A model generated the notes under the pieces. It was not told the DNA's origin and ran no database searches. It saw nothing but the letters and a program-made list of their open reading frames with translations. A program made the position numbers and the translations under genes. Of a stretch of 64,000 nt of DNA, positions 27,173 to 35,980 are shown one piece after another; the first letter of the stretch is position 1; every line of letters starts with the position of its first letter. This DNA is from Rhizobium pisi (GTDB lineage Bacteria > Pseudomonadota > Alphaproteobacteria > Rhizobiales > Rhizobiaceae). The DNA lies in the NCBI RefSeq assembly GCF_003938655.1, contig NZ_RJJT01000010.1, forward strand, positions 124,001 to 188,000, given 5' to 3'.

Positions 27173-30100
27173 ATGTCGAAGGGTATTATCGCAAATTCGG
27201 TGATGAATGCGGCGGCGGGCATGCTGCTGCTGCTAACGGGCTTCGTCTCTTCGATCATAACCGCACGGCTGCTCGGGCCTGAGGCCAACGGCATCGTCGC
27301 CTTTTCGCTCTGGCTGGTGGTCACGGGCGCCTCGATTGCCGAACTCGGCTCCAGCATAACGCTGTTGAAGACCCTGCCGCAGCTTTCGGCGGAAGGCTAC
27401 GATGCGCGACGCCGGCGGGGTTTTGCCGCCATTCTCGTCAGCTTCATGATGTTTTCGACCGTCGCGCTGCTGGCGCTCTACGCGCTGTTCTTCCTGACCT
27501 CGGAGGAGATGCACTGGGCGGAAACAGCGCCTTCCGTCGCGCTGGTCACGGGCGCTCTGTTCTTCATCCAGGCGATCGGATCCTTCGTCAAATTCTATTT
27601 GATCGGTGAAAAGAAGCTCGGCGCCTTCTTCAAGCTGACGGTCGCCGTCTCGATCATCCAGCTTGCCGGCGTTGCCACCGGCGCCGTCTTCTACGGCGTC
27701 GAAGGCGTTCTCGTCGGTTATGCACTCGGCCAGCTCGTGCTGTTTTTCGCCACGCTGCCGATTCTTCTCGCGCGGCGCGACTGGTGCGGGGTCTCGCTGA
27801 AATATCTCGCCTCCTCCTCCATCATCCTGTCGATCCAGTTCATCATCGATTCCATTTTCCTCAACCGCCTCGAGCTGCTTTTCCTGCAGCAGTTCTGGTC
27901 GGTGGAAATGGTCGGTTACTATGCCGTCGGCCTGTCGATCGCCAATATTGCGCTTCAACTGCCGATCCAGATGACCGGTAGCCTGCTGCCCTATTATTCC
28001 GAGCGGCGGCACAGCAGCGACGATTCGACGTTGCCGGTCGAGGTCTTCGCCGCCGTCACCCGCAGCATGGCCTATATCGTGTTGCCGATGAGCCTCGGGC
28101 TGGCCGCGATCTCCAGCGAACTGGTGCTGGTGGTGTTCGGCGAAGCGTTTCGCCGCAGCGGCACGGTGGTTGCACTGCTCGCGCTCGTCGCGCCGGCCTA
28201 TACCTTCATGCAGATCCTCAGCCTCTATCTGCTCTCGATGGACAGAGCCCGCTCGCGCCTGAATATCAGTGTGATAGGTGGCCTCCTTATGGTAGTGGGC
28301 TGTTTACTGATCGTACCTAGGCTTGCCGCCGAGGGAGCCGCACTCGTGCGCATACTCGTGTTCGTTGCGATGTCGATGATGATGATCAGGCAGACAGGAT
28401 TCGGATCCCAGCTTTCAGGTCTCTACGCAAGCCTGACGAAGGTGACGCTCGCCTCGGTATTGTGTGCCTGCGCGGCGATCTCCGCGCTGGAATTCATCCA
28501 CGGTCCGATCGGTCTCGTCGCCGCGATCATCGCCGGCACCTTCGCCTATTTCGCAGCGCTGCGCGTGCTGCGCGCCGTGCCGCGCGAGGATGTGGAGGTC
28601 ATGCACTCCATCCTCGAAAAGATGCCGTCCGCGCTGCGGGGGCCGGTCGGCCACGCGATCAATTTCATTGCGCCGCGGCTTCCAGACGAACCCGACCGCG
28701 CCAAGGTCGCGCCCGGTGAATTCTCGCTCGAACCGGCCGAGGGTGCGGGACGCAGCGCTGCCCTGCCCGTCGTCTTCGACGGCACGATCGGGCTGTTCAT
28801 GCCTGAAAATCCTCAAGGGAAGAAGCGTTCGGCCGCCGTCCTCTTCGTCAGTCCCTGGGGGTTTGAGGAAATGTGCAGCCGCAAGTTCTTCCGCATCGCT
28901 GCCGAGCATTTCTCGGATATCGGCTTGCCGAGCCTACGCTTCGACTATCGCGGCACCGGCGATGCGCTCGATTTCGGCCCGCTGCCGGCAAGGCTGGAAA
29001 CTTGGGAAAATTCGATCCGCGCCGCTGCTGCCGAGCTGAAGTCGCTCTCCGGCTGCGACCGTATCATCCTCATCGCACAGGGCCTCGGCGCGACCCTTGC
29101 CCAGCGCATCGGTTCCTCGATCGAAGGCATCGACAGCCTCGTCATGCTGGCGCCGGTGCTAAGCGGCCGCGCCTATCTGCGTGAACTCAACATGTGGTCC
29201 AAGATCATCGATGCCGATCTCGGCCTCGGCAAGGAGCATGTACAGGCCGCAAAGGTGCAGATCGCCGGTCTCGTCATGCCCGAAGAGATCGCCGCCGAGC
29301 TCGGCAAGCTCAACATCGCTTCGCCGCAGGGGCTCGCAGCGCCCCGCTATCTGATCCTCGAACGTCCTATCCGGGCCGAGGATACCGGCTTTGCGGATGC
29401 GCTGAAGGCGTTCGGCGCTGAGGTCGAGCAGAAAGCCTTCGAAGGTTACGACGAACTCGTCACCAATCCGCTCTTTGCCAAGACGCCGATGACCGTCGTC
29501 GAACTGTTGACGAAGTGGCTGGAGACGGCGACTACGGAGACATCCACTGCCCGCTCGCCGGCAACGATCGAGAGCTTGCCGCTTGCCGGCGACGGTTTTG
29601 AGGAAACGCCGGTACGTTTCGGAAGCCACGATCATCTGGTCGGCGTCGTCAGCCGGCCGCTTGGCGAGGTCAAGGGCAATGCCGTGCTCTTCCTGTCGAC
29701 GGCCTACGACCGCCATGCCGGCTGGGGACGGACGACGGTGGATATGGCGCGCGAACTCGCGCGCCAAGGCGTTGTTTCGCTGCGCTTCGATTCCGCCAAT
29801 GTCGGGGACAGCCCGCCGCGGCCGGATGCGCCGGAACAGGTGCTTTATTCCAGCACGCAGACCGCGGATGCGGTCGCCTCGCTCGATCTGCTCGAAAGCG
29901 TCGTTGCGGGTCCCGTTATGGTGGCCGGCCGATGCAGCGGCGGTTATGTCGCTTTCCGCGCCGGCGTCGCCGACGAGCGGTTAAAAGCCGTCGTTTCGAT
30001 CAATCCCTTCGTCTACTACTGGGACCCGAAGGTGCCGGTGCGCAAGGAGCACGTCGTCGCCGTTCCTCGCAGCCTCGACGATTACGGCCAGCGCCTGGCG

Positions 30101-30484
30101 CGGCTCGATACGCTGAAGCGGTTGCTGAGCGGTCAGGTGGACGTGGTGTCGGCGCTGCAGAATATCGTCATCGCCGGCGGCCGGCGGCTGTCACCCTGGA
30201 TCGCACCGCTGCTTGAGCTGCTTCCTGACCGGCGCCAAATCGCCCGCGAGGTCCGGCATTCCTTTACATTGTTCGGCAAGCGCAAGGTGCCGCTGACGCT
30301 GATCTACAGCGAGGGCGACGTCGGGCTCGACCATGTCTATTTCCATTTCGGCCCGCGCGGCGCCAAGCTTTCCCGCTATCCGAACGTGCGCCTGCTAATG
30401 CTGCCGGATGCTGACCACAACCTGACGCCGCCGCAATCGCGCAAATTCGTGCTCGACGAGATCCTCCGTCTCGCAAGAGCTTGA
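27173..30484 (+). CDS. Fusion: polysaccharide flippase + two alpha/beta-hydrolase domains
   Basis: One uninterrupted 1103-residue frame. Residues 1 to about 480 form a Wzx/MOP-type flippase with about 12-14 membrane segments (starts SVMNAAAGMLLLLTGFVSSIITARLLGPEANGIVAFSLWL). Residues about 530-770 are an alpha/beta hydrolase (LFVSPWGFEEMCSRKFF, RFDYRGTGDA). Its nucleophile elbow reads A635-Q-G637-L-G, so no Ser or Cys, and no catalytic His is evident. Residues about 810-1103 are a second hydrolase with Cys921 at the nucleophile position (G919-R-C921-S-G923) and His1082 (DADHNLTPP), close to exosortase-associated hydrolases. The soluble domains follow the last membrane segment and so are probably cytoplasmic. 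The arrangement suggests coupling of glycan export to acyl or aminoacyl transfer. No frameshift or stop supports an artefact. Confidence 0.88.
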   Translation: MSKGIIANSVMNAAAGMLLLLTGFVSSIITARLLGPEANGIVAFSLWLVVTGASIAELGSSITLLKTLPQLSAEGYDARRRRGFAAILVSFMMFSTVALLALYALFFLTSEEMHWAETAPSVALVTGALFFIQAIGSFVKFYLIGEKKLGAFFKLTVAVSIIQLAGVATGAVFYGVEGVLVGYALGQLVLFFATLPILLARRDWCGVSLKYLASSSIILSIQFIIDSIFLNRLELLFLQQFWSVEMVGYYAVGLSIANIALQLPIQMTGSLLPYYSERRHSSDDSTLPVEVFAAVTRSMAYIVLPMSLGLAAISSELVLVVFGEAFRRSGTVVALLALVAPAYTFMQILSLYLLSMDRARSRLNISVIGGLLMVVGCLLIVPRLAAEGAALVRILVFVAMSMMMIRQTGFGSQLSGLYASLTKVTLASVLCACAAISALEFIHGPIGLVAAIIAGTFAYFAALRVLRAVPREDVEVMHSILEKMPSALRGPVGHAINFIAPRLPDEPDRAKVAPGEFSLEPAEGAGRSAALPVVFDGTIGLFMPENPQGKKRSAAVLFVSPWGFEEMCSRKFFRIAAEHFSDIGLPSLRFDYRGTGDALDFGPLPARLETWENSIRAAAAELKSLSGCDRIILIAQGLGATLAQRIGSSIEGIDSLVMLAPVLSGRAYLRELNMWSKIIDADLGLGKEHVQAAKVQIAGLVMPEEIAAELGKLNIASPQGLAAPRYLILERPIRAEDTGFADALKAFGAEVEQKAFEGYDELVTNPLFAKTPMTVVELLTKWLETATTETSTARSPATIESLPLAGDGFEETPVRFGSHDHLVGVVSRPLGEVKGNAVLFLSTAYDRHAGWGRTTVDMARELARQGVVSLRFDSANVGDSPPRPDAPEQVLYSSTQTADAVASLDLLESVVAGPVMVAGRCSGGYVAFRAGVADERLKAVVSINPFVYYWDPKVPVRKEHVVAVPRSLDDYGQRLARLDTLKRLLSGQVDVVSALQNIVIAGGRRLSPWIAPLLELLPDRRQIAREVRHSFTLFGKRKVPLTLIYSEGDVGLDHVYFHFGPRGAKLSRYPNVRLLMLPDADHNLTPPQSRKFVLDEILRLARA

Positions 30485-30506
30485 TCGGCATTTCAGGAAG
30501 GCAGGG

Positions 30507-31685
30507 TTAGAGGCTTTCGGCGACGGCGATATCAAGCGATCTGTAGAGATCGATATAGCGGCTGGCGACGATATCCCAGGAGTAGCCGCGAGCGGCGTCA
30601 AGAAGCCCGGCGCGGATGGCATCGGGTTCGCGCGCGAGACCTTCATAGGCGGCTTCGATCGCCGCGGCGGCTGCCCCGGAATTCTGGAAATCGGCGAGCC
30701 TGATGACGGGATGACGGCCGGCAAGCGTCTGAAAGGCATCATTGGCATTCAGCACCGGCAGGAGGCCGGCGCTCATGGCTTCCAGCGCCACCAGGCCGAA
30801 ACCTTCATATTCCGAGGCGGAGGCGAAGAGTGAGGCCTCGGCGATGATGCGGCGGATGGTGTCGTTGTCGCGCGACACGTGCAGCGTAACGCGGCCGGTC
30901 AAATTGCGGCTTTCGATCTCGTCTTCGAGATTCGCCCGGTTCAGGTCGGATTCGGCGCCCACGATGTCGAGATGCCATTCCGGGTGGCGTGTCTTCAGCG
31001 CGGCTATCGCATTCAACAGGTGGTCCAGCCGCTTGTTCACCGAGAAACGCCCGATCGTAACGATGCGGCGTTTTGCCCGGCGCGAAGCGGTATCGGCGAA
31101 CTTGCCGATATCGGCGCCGTTTTCGATCAGGAGGCTGTCGGGCACGATCTCGGAAAACTGCCTGAGGTCGGAGGCGCTGCAGCAGACGACGCGGCGGTAG
31201 GCCATCGCCGAAGCGCGGGTCAGCGTGCGGAACCAGATCTTCTTGATCGCCGCATATTTTCTGGTGTGGAAGAAGCCGCCATGGGTGGTGACGATCATCG
31301 GCTTGCCGTGCAGCAGCCGGCCCCAGGCGAGTGCGTCGAAGAAGATGTCGATGGCATGGACATGCACGAGATCGGCATCGCCGATATGGCGGAAAACCTG
31401 CGGCGCCAGCGGATAGCGGCTGCTGCCGGACCAGGGAATACGCACCACCTCGATGCCATCGATATTTTCGCGAGGCGGCAGCTTGTCCTCAGGCGCGGTG
31501 AAGAGCGAATCGAGCGTGACGACACGCACGCGATAGCCGCGGCGCACAGTCTGGCGGCCGAGATTGGCGACCACATCTTCCAGCCCGCCGCGATTGGGCA
31601 GGAACTGGCGAACGACATGGACGATCAGCGGGGCTGTTTCCGATCGTGGCTTCTCGCGCACGCTGTCTGCCTCGACGATCGCCAT
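30507..31685 (-). CDS. Glycosyltransferase, GT4 family
   Basis: A 392-residue GT-B enzyme. The N-terminal domain has IVHVVRQFLPNRGGLEDVVANLGRQ (a GG loop typical of GT4) and THGGFFHTRKYAAIKKIWF. The donor domain has IGRFSVNKRLDHLLNAIAAL and the EX7E region SASEYEGFGLVALEAMSAG. It is convergent with the flippase-hydrolase gene, 22 bases away, with no visible terminator between them. Probably part of the same surface-glycan locus, though transcribed from its own promoter near 31.7 kb. Confidence 0.85.
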   Translation of the reverse strand: MAIVEADSVREKPRSETAPLIVHVVRQFLPNRGGLEDVVANLGRQTVRRGYRVRVVTLDSLFTAPEDKLPPRENIDGIEVVRIPWSGSSRYPLAPQVFRHIGDADLVHVHAIDIFFDALAWGRLLHGKPMIVTTHGGFFHTRKYAAIKKIWFRTLTRASAMAYRRVVCCSASDLRQFSEIVPDSLLIENGADIGKFADTASRRAKRRIVTIGRFSVNKRLDHLLNAIAALKTRHPEWHLDIVGAESDLNRANLEDEIESRNLTGRVTLHVSRDNDTIRRIIAEASLFASASEYEGFGLVALEAMSAGLLPVLNANDAFQTLAGRHPVIRLADFQNSGAAAAAIEAAYEGLAREPDAIRAGLLDAARGYSWDIVASRYIDLYRSLDIAVAESL

Positions 31686-31829
31686 TTTCCACCTATCGCT
31701 GCGTATGCCGCCCGTTGTTGACGCGGACTCTTATAGCAACGACCAGATGTCCCGGGCGTTAAGGCGCGGTCTAAGCGTCTTCCTGCGAGGGTGATTCTTC
31801 GCGAAAAGGTTAATCGTGTCTGACGGGGT

Positions 31830-32066
31830 TCAGAAGGCCTTGAAGGTCAGCGTCGTCAACGAGCGGACGATACCCGGAATATTGGCGATGTTGTCGTTGA
31901 TGAACTTGCCGATATCCTGGCCTTCCTCGATGTAGACCTTCATCAGCAGATCGTAGTCGCCGCTTGTGGAATAGAGCTCCGAGACCAGTTCGGTCTGATA
32001 GATGGCATCGGCGACCTCATAGGTCTTGCCGGGTGCGCATTGGAGCTGGACGAAGATCGGCTTCAT
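31830..32066 (-). CDS. Stand-alone Lrp/AsnC ligand-binding (RAM) domain protein
   Basis: A 78-residue protein consisting only of the alpha/beta ligand-binding domain of Lrp/AsnC regulators (MKPIFVQLQCAPGKTYEVADAIYQ, VSELYSTSGDYDLLMKVYIEE, IPGIVRSLTTLTFKAF). There is no helix-turn-helix. Such proteins form ring oligomers and bind amino acids, and may modulate Lrp-type regulators by mixing. The start at 32066 matches the domain; the extra 17 residues from an upstream ATG are not family-like. Confidence 0.88.
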   Translation of the reverse strand: MKPIFVQLQCAPGKTYEVADAIYQTELVSELYSTSGDYDLLMKVYIEEGQDIGKFINDNIANIPGIVRSLTTLTFKAF

Positions 32067-32135
32067 GGGGATTTCCTGCAGATGTTGATTGGTGTGCATA
32101 ATGGTCGAAACCGCCATGCCGATGCAAGCCGTTCG

Positions 32136-33026
32136 TCATGCCGCCGCTTCCGCAACGATCCAGTCGCGAAAGGCGGCAAGTGGCGCATAGTCGGCGCGCT
32201 CGGGCGGAAAGGCGAGATAATAGCGTTCCCGGCTTTCCATTTCACGGTCGACGGCGGCGACGAGATCGCCGCGCCTGAGCTCCTCCTGCATCAGGAATGT
32301 CGGCAACAGCGCGATGCCGAGGCCGGCGATCGCCGCTTGCGCCGCGGTGGCGAACTGGTCGAAGAGCATGCCGTGCACGCTTTCGAAGGCGACGCCGTTG
32401 CCGGCGAACCATTGTTCCCAGGCGTCGGGCCGCGTCGTCAGGTGCAGAAGCGGGACGGTGAGCAGGTCTTCCGGCGCTGAGATCGCGTATCGCTTCAGAA
32501 AGTCGGGGCTGCAGGCCGGCACCGTGCGCTCCGACATGAGAAAGGCGAGCTCCGCGCCCGGCCAGTGCGGATGGCCGAAATGGATGGCAGCGTCGATCGA
32601 ATCGAGGCGGAAATCGAAGGGCGAGAGCCGGGTCACGAGATTGATGGTGACACCGGGATTGGCGGCGAGGAAGCGACCCAGGCGCGGCGCCAGCCAACGC
32701 GTGCCGAAGGTCGGCAGGATGGCGAGATTGAGCGTGCCGCCATGCGGATTGGCACGCAGGTTCAAGGAAGCGCTCGATATGCGCCGGAGCGCCTCGCGGA
32801 TCTCGCGGGCATAACTGTCGCCGGCAAGCGTCAGCCGCATGGTCTGCCGCTCTCGGAGGAAGAGCTCGACGCCGAGCTGCTCTTCCAGCGCGCTTACCTG
32901 CCGGCTGACGGCGCTCTGTGTCAGATCGAGCTCGCGCGCCGCGGCCGTGACGCTGCCGGTACGGGCAACCGCCTCAAAGGCGGCGAGATGCGAAGTCGAC
33001 GGCAGAAAGCGCCTTGACGTGTTCAT
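32136..33026 (-). CDS. LysR-family regulator (GcvA-like), probably of the lysine/pipecolate cassette
   Basis: A 296-residue LysR protein. The N-terminal helix-turn-helix is HLAAFEAVARTGSVTAAARELDLTQSAVSRQVSALEEQLGVELF. The C-terminal effector domain contains LNLAILPTFGTRWLAPRLGRFLAANPGVTINL and DAAIHFGHPHWPGAE, both typical of the GcvA group. It is divergent from hglS, with a candidate LysR box in the 107-base gap, so it most likely regulates hglS and the genes after it in response to a lysine-pathway intermediate. GGA lies before the ATG at 33026; a second ATG two codons upstream is possible. Confidence 0.87.
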   Translation of the reverse strand: MNTSRRFLPSTSHLAAFEAVARTGSVTAAARELDLTQSAVSRQVSALEEQLGVELFLRERQTMRLTLAGDSYAREIREALRRISSASLNLRANPHGGTLNLAILPTFGTRWLAPRLGRFLAANPGVTINLVTRLSPFDFRLDSIDAAIHFGHPHWPGAELAFLMSERTVPACSPDFLKRYAISAPEDLLTVPLLHLTTRPDAWEQWFAGNGVAFESVHGMLFDQFATAAQAAIAGLGIALLPTFLMQEELRRGDLVAAVDREMESRERYYLAFPPERADYAPLAAFRDWIVAEAAA

Positions 33027-33029
33027 GAT

Positions 33030-33046
33030 CATTCCATTTCAGAATG
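33030..33046. promoter_or_regulatory. Candidate LysR-type binding site
   Basis: CATTC-N7-GAATG forms an interrupted palindrome containing the T-N11-A pattern of LysR boxes. It sits just upstream of the lysR start and 88 bases upstream of the divergent hglS start. Confidence 0.5.
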
Positions 33047-33133
33047 AGCTATTTCCAAAATGTCGATATTTCGGGGTTTGCGGTGCTTGTAAAGAGTTTC
33101 ATCCTGCAAAAACGGAATGAGCCGGAGTTCCCG

Positions 33134-34546
33134 ATGCCGCAAGCCTTCGTTTCGACAGACCGTATTCGCTCGCTTTTCACCGAGGCGATGTCGCAGATGT
33201 ATCGGACAGAGGTGCCGCAATATGGCACGCTGATCGAACTCGTGGCGGAGGTGAACGCCGCCTGCCTCGAAAAGGATCCCGAGCTGCGCGACCGTCTGGC
33301 CGGCACCGGCGAGCTGGAGCGCATCGACGTCGAGCGCCACGGCGCCATCCGGCTCGGGACGGCAGAGGAACTTTTCACCATTCGCCGGCTCTTCGCCGTC
33401 ATGGGCATGCAGGCGGTCGGCTATTACGATCTCTCGGTCGCCGGCGTGCCAGTTCATTCCACCTGCTTCCGGCCGATCGGTGAGGCGGCGCTCAACGTCA
33501 ATCCGTTCCGCGTCTTCACCTCGCTGCTGCGGCTGGAACTGATCGAGGACGAAGGGCTGCGAGGTGAGGCGCAAGCCATTCTGGCCGCACGCCGCATCTA
33601 TACGCCGCGCGCCGTCGCGCTGATCGAGCGTCATGAGCAGAATGGCGGCCTGACGGAGGCGGAAGCCACGGAATTCGTCGCCGAGGCGCTGGAAACCTTC
33701 CGCTGGCACGGCGAGGCGACAGTCAACGCCGAAACCTACAAGCGCCTGCACGACGCGCATCGGCTGATTGCCGACGTCGTCAGCTTCAAGGGGCCGCATA
33801 TCAATCACCTTACGCCGCGCACGCTCGATATCGACGCAGTCCAGGCCCGCATGCCGGAACGCGGCATCACGCCGAAGGCCGTCATCGAAGGACCGCCGCG
33901 CCGTCATTGCGATATCCTGCTGCGGCAGACGAGCTTCAAGGCGCTGGAGGAAGCGATCGTCTTTTCCGGTGAAGAGAGTACGGTCAGGGGTAGCCATACC
34001 GCCCGCTTCGGCGAGATCGAGCAGCGCGGCGTGGCGCTGACGGCAAAGGGCCGGGCGCTCTATGACCGGCTGCTCGCTTCGGTTCGCGGCGAGGTACAGG
34101 TCGGCGCCGGCGGCACCAAGGCCGGCGCCTACGACCAGGAACTTGCCGAACGCTTCAAGGCGCTGCCGGATAGCTGGGAAGAGCTGCGCAGGCAGGACCT
34201 CGCCTTCTTCCGCTACAGCGCGACGCCTGCCGGCATCACTGCGGCGGCCAACGGCGCGCTGCCGAGCGATCCGGAGGCGCTGATCGCCCGGGGCTATCTG
34301 GCCTTCGCGCCTGTTGTCTACGAAGATTTTCTGCCGGTCAGCGCGGCCGGCATCTTCCAGTCGAACCTCGGCACCGACCAGCAGCAGAATTATGCGACAC
34401 GCTCGAACCGCGACGCCTTCGAGGCCGCGCTCGGCGCGACCGTTAAGGACGAACTGGCGCTCTATGCCGAACGCCAGGCCGCCTCGCTGGATGCGGCGAT
34501 GGAAGCACTCGGTCTTGCCGGGCTGCAGCTCAAGACCGTCGCTTGA
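33134..34546 (+). CDS. hglS: 2-oxoadipate dioxygenase/decarboxylase (HglS, DUF1338/VOC)
   Basis: A 470-residue Fe(II) enzyme of the DUF1338 (YdcJ) family. Characterised members convert 2-oxoadipate to D-2-hydroxyglutarate late in lysine breakdown. Landmarks: FTEAMSQMYRTEVPQYGTLIELVAEVN near the N-terminus; VSFKGPHINHLTPRTLDID with a metal-ligand His; RHCDILLRQTSFKALEE; GSHTARFGEIEQRGVALT (second His and Glu); and the C-terminal YEDFLPVSAAGIFQSNL with the third ligand Glu. GGAG lies just ahead of ATG 33134; upstream in-frame ATGs extend outside the domain. It leads a co-directional set with a flavoprotein oxidase and an ALDH7-type dehydrogenase, which makes the lysine route convincing. Confidence 0.88.
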   Translation: MPQAFVSTDRIRSLFTEAMSQMYRTEVPQYGTLIELVAEVNAACLEKDPELRDRLAGTGELERIDVERHGAIRLGTAEELFTIRRLFAVMGMQAVGYYDLSVAGVPVHSTCFRPIGEAALNVNPFRVFTSLLRLELIEDEGLRGEAQAILAARRIYTPRAVALIERHEQNGGLTEAEATEFVAEALETFRWHGEATVNAETYKRLHDAHRLIADVVSFKGPHINHLTPRTLDIDAVQARMPERGITPKAVIEGPPRRHCDILLRQTSFKALEEAIVFSGEESTVRGSHTARFGEIEQRGVALTAKGRALYDRLLASVRGEVQVGAGGTKAGAYDQELAERFKALPDSWEELRRQDLAFFRYSATPAGITAAANGALPSDPEALIARGYLAFAPVVYEDFLPVSAAGIFQSNLGTDQQQNYATRSNRDAFEAALGATVKDELALYAERQAASLDAAMEALGLAGLQLKTVA

Positions 34547-34611
34547 AATGATGCTTTCGCAAACGAGGTGCATTAGAGTACCTCGCGATTTCGACCGAAT
34601 CGGATTGAGCC

Positions 34612-35895
34612 ATGCTGAATGATCCGCGCTCCCACGGCCTCTGGGAAAAGACTGCAGCCGAACCGCCGGTGACCTCGTCTCTCAAAGGCGCGGTATCGGC
34701 CGATGTCGTCATCGTGGGGGGCGGCTACACCGGTCTGTCTTCCGCCCTGCATCTTGCCGAAGCCGGGTCGAAGGTGGTGCTGCTGGAGGCAAGGGAGATT
34801 GGTTTCGGCGGCTCAGGGCGCAATGTCGGTCTGATCAATGCCGGCATGTGGGTGATGCCAAACGATCTGCCCGGCGTGCTCGGCGCGGTGCATGGCGAGC
34901 GCCTGCTCGATCTGCTCGGCAATGCGCCGAAACTCGTCATGGAGCTGATCGACAGGCACGGGATTGCCTGCGAACTCGAACGGAACGGCACGCTGCATTG
35001 CGCCGTCGGCGCCGACGGGCTGAAGGAGATCGAACAGCGCGTGGCGCAATGGACCGCGCGCGGTGCGCCCGTCAGGCTGCTCGATGCGGCGGAGACGGCC
35101 GAGCGCATCGGCAGCGATGCCTATGCCGGCTCGCTGCTCGACATGCGCGCCGGAACGCTGCAGCCGCTTGCCTATGTGCGCGGCCTTGCCCATGCCGCCG
35201 TCAAGGCCGGTGTTGCCATTCATACGTCAAGCCCTGTTACCGGGACGGAGCGCAAAGGCAGCCGCTGGAGCGTGAAGACGGAAAGCGGCGAAGTCGGCGC
35301 GGACTGGATCATCGTTGCGACGGATGCCTACAGCACAGGCCCCTTCGAGCAGGTGCGCAACGAGCAGATCTATCTGCCCTATTTCAATTTCGCCACCGTG
35401 CCGCTCGGCCCTAATCTGCGCCAGTCGATCCTGCCGGGGCGGGAGGGCGTATGGGATACCAAGGACATCCTCTCCTCCTTCCGCATGGACCAGGCGGGGC
35501 GCCTCGTCTTCGGCAGCGTCGGGGCGCTGCGCAATACCGGGCTTGCCGTGCACAAGGGCTGGGCCGCGCGCGCGCTGAAGCGGCTCTTCCCCGTTATCGG
35601 CGATGTCGAATTCGAATGCGAATGGTATGGCCAGATCGGCATGACCGACAATGCGCTGCCGCGCTTCCACAAATTCGCGCCGAATGTGATCGGCTTTTCC
35701 GGTTATAATGGTCGCGGCATTGCCCCCGGCACAGTGTTCGGCCGGACGCTGGCCGAACATATTCTTGGCCGGCTTGCGGAAGCCGATTTGCCGCTGCCAC
35801 TGACGGCGCCCACCGAGCCGAGCTTCCGGGCGCTCAAGGAAATATGGTACGAAGCCGGCGCCCAGGTTGCCCATTTCGCCGATGCCCGCTTCTGA
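34612..35895 (+). CDS. FAD-dependent oxidoreductase, pipecolate-oxidase-like
   Basis: A 427-residue DAO-family flavoprotein. The FAD motif is ADVVIVGGGYTGLSSALHLAEAGSKVVLLEAREIGFGGSGRNVGLINAGMWV, characteristic of the PuuB/OrdL/AmaA group. The C-terminal FAD-contact segment is GFSGYNGRGIAPGTVFGRTLAEHI. Between HglS and an aminoadipate-semialdehyde-type dehydrogenase the best guess is oxidation of L-pipecolate to piperideine-6-carboxylate (AmaA role). Gamma-glutamylputrescine or sarcosine oxidation cannot be ruled out on sequence alone. Its last codons lie inside the first unit of a 20-bp tandem repeat. Confidence 0.82.
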   Translation: MLNDPRSHGLWEKTAAEPPVTSSLKGAVSADVVIVGGGYTGLSSALHLAEAGSKVVLLEAREIGFGGSGRNVGLINAGMWVMPNDLPGVLGAVHGERLLDLLGNAPKLVMELIDRHGIACELERNGTLHCAVGADGLKEIEQRVAQWTARGAPVRLLDAAETAERIGSDAYAGSLLDMRAGTLQPLAYVRGLAHAAVKAGVAIHTSSPVTGTERKGSRWSVKTESGEVGADWIIVATDAYSTGPFEQVRNEQIYLPYFNFATVPLGPNLRQSILPGREGVWDTKDILSSFRMDQAGRLVFGSVGALRNTGLAVHKGWAARALKRLFPVIGDVEFECEWYGQIGMTDNALPRFHKFAPNVIGFSGYNGRGIAPGTVFGRTLAEHILGRLAEADLPLPLTAPTEPSFRALKEIWYEAGAQVAHFADARF

Positions 35896-35959
35896 GAACC
35901 GATGCCCGCTTCTAAGAACCGATAAACGCTTCCGAGAAGCGATAAACGCTTCTGAGAAT
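35880..35959. repeat. Four tandem copies of a 20-bp repeat
   Basis: Four back-to-back 20-base units (35880-35899, 35900-35919, 35920-35939, 35940-35959) of the form CGATnnnCGCTTCTnAGAAn. Units 1-2 share GCC after CGAT and units 3-4 share AAA. Each contains the small palindrome TTCTnAGAA (TTCCGAGAA in unit 3). The first unit encodes the end of the upstream protein including its stop. The array ends 21 bases before the dehydrogenase start. Units of two helical turns would place bound proteins on one face of the DNA. Confidence 0.9.
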
Positions 35960-35980
35960 AATAAGATTGGAACCACGACA

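Noticed and set aside
27173..30484. Sequencing frameshift joining two separate genes
   Set aside because: The frame is continuous for 1103 codons, the linker between domains has no stop or restart signal, and no ribosome site was seen at the hydrolase boundary.
35880..35959. CRISPR array
   Set aside because: The repeats are contiguous with no spacers, only four short units, and no cas genes are present.
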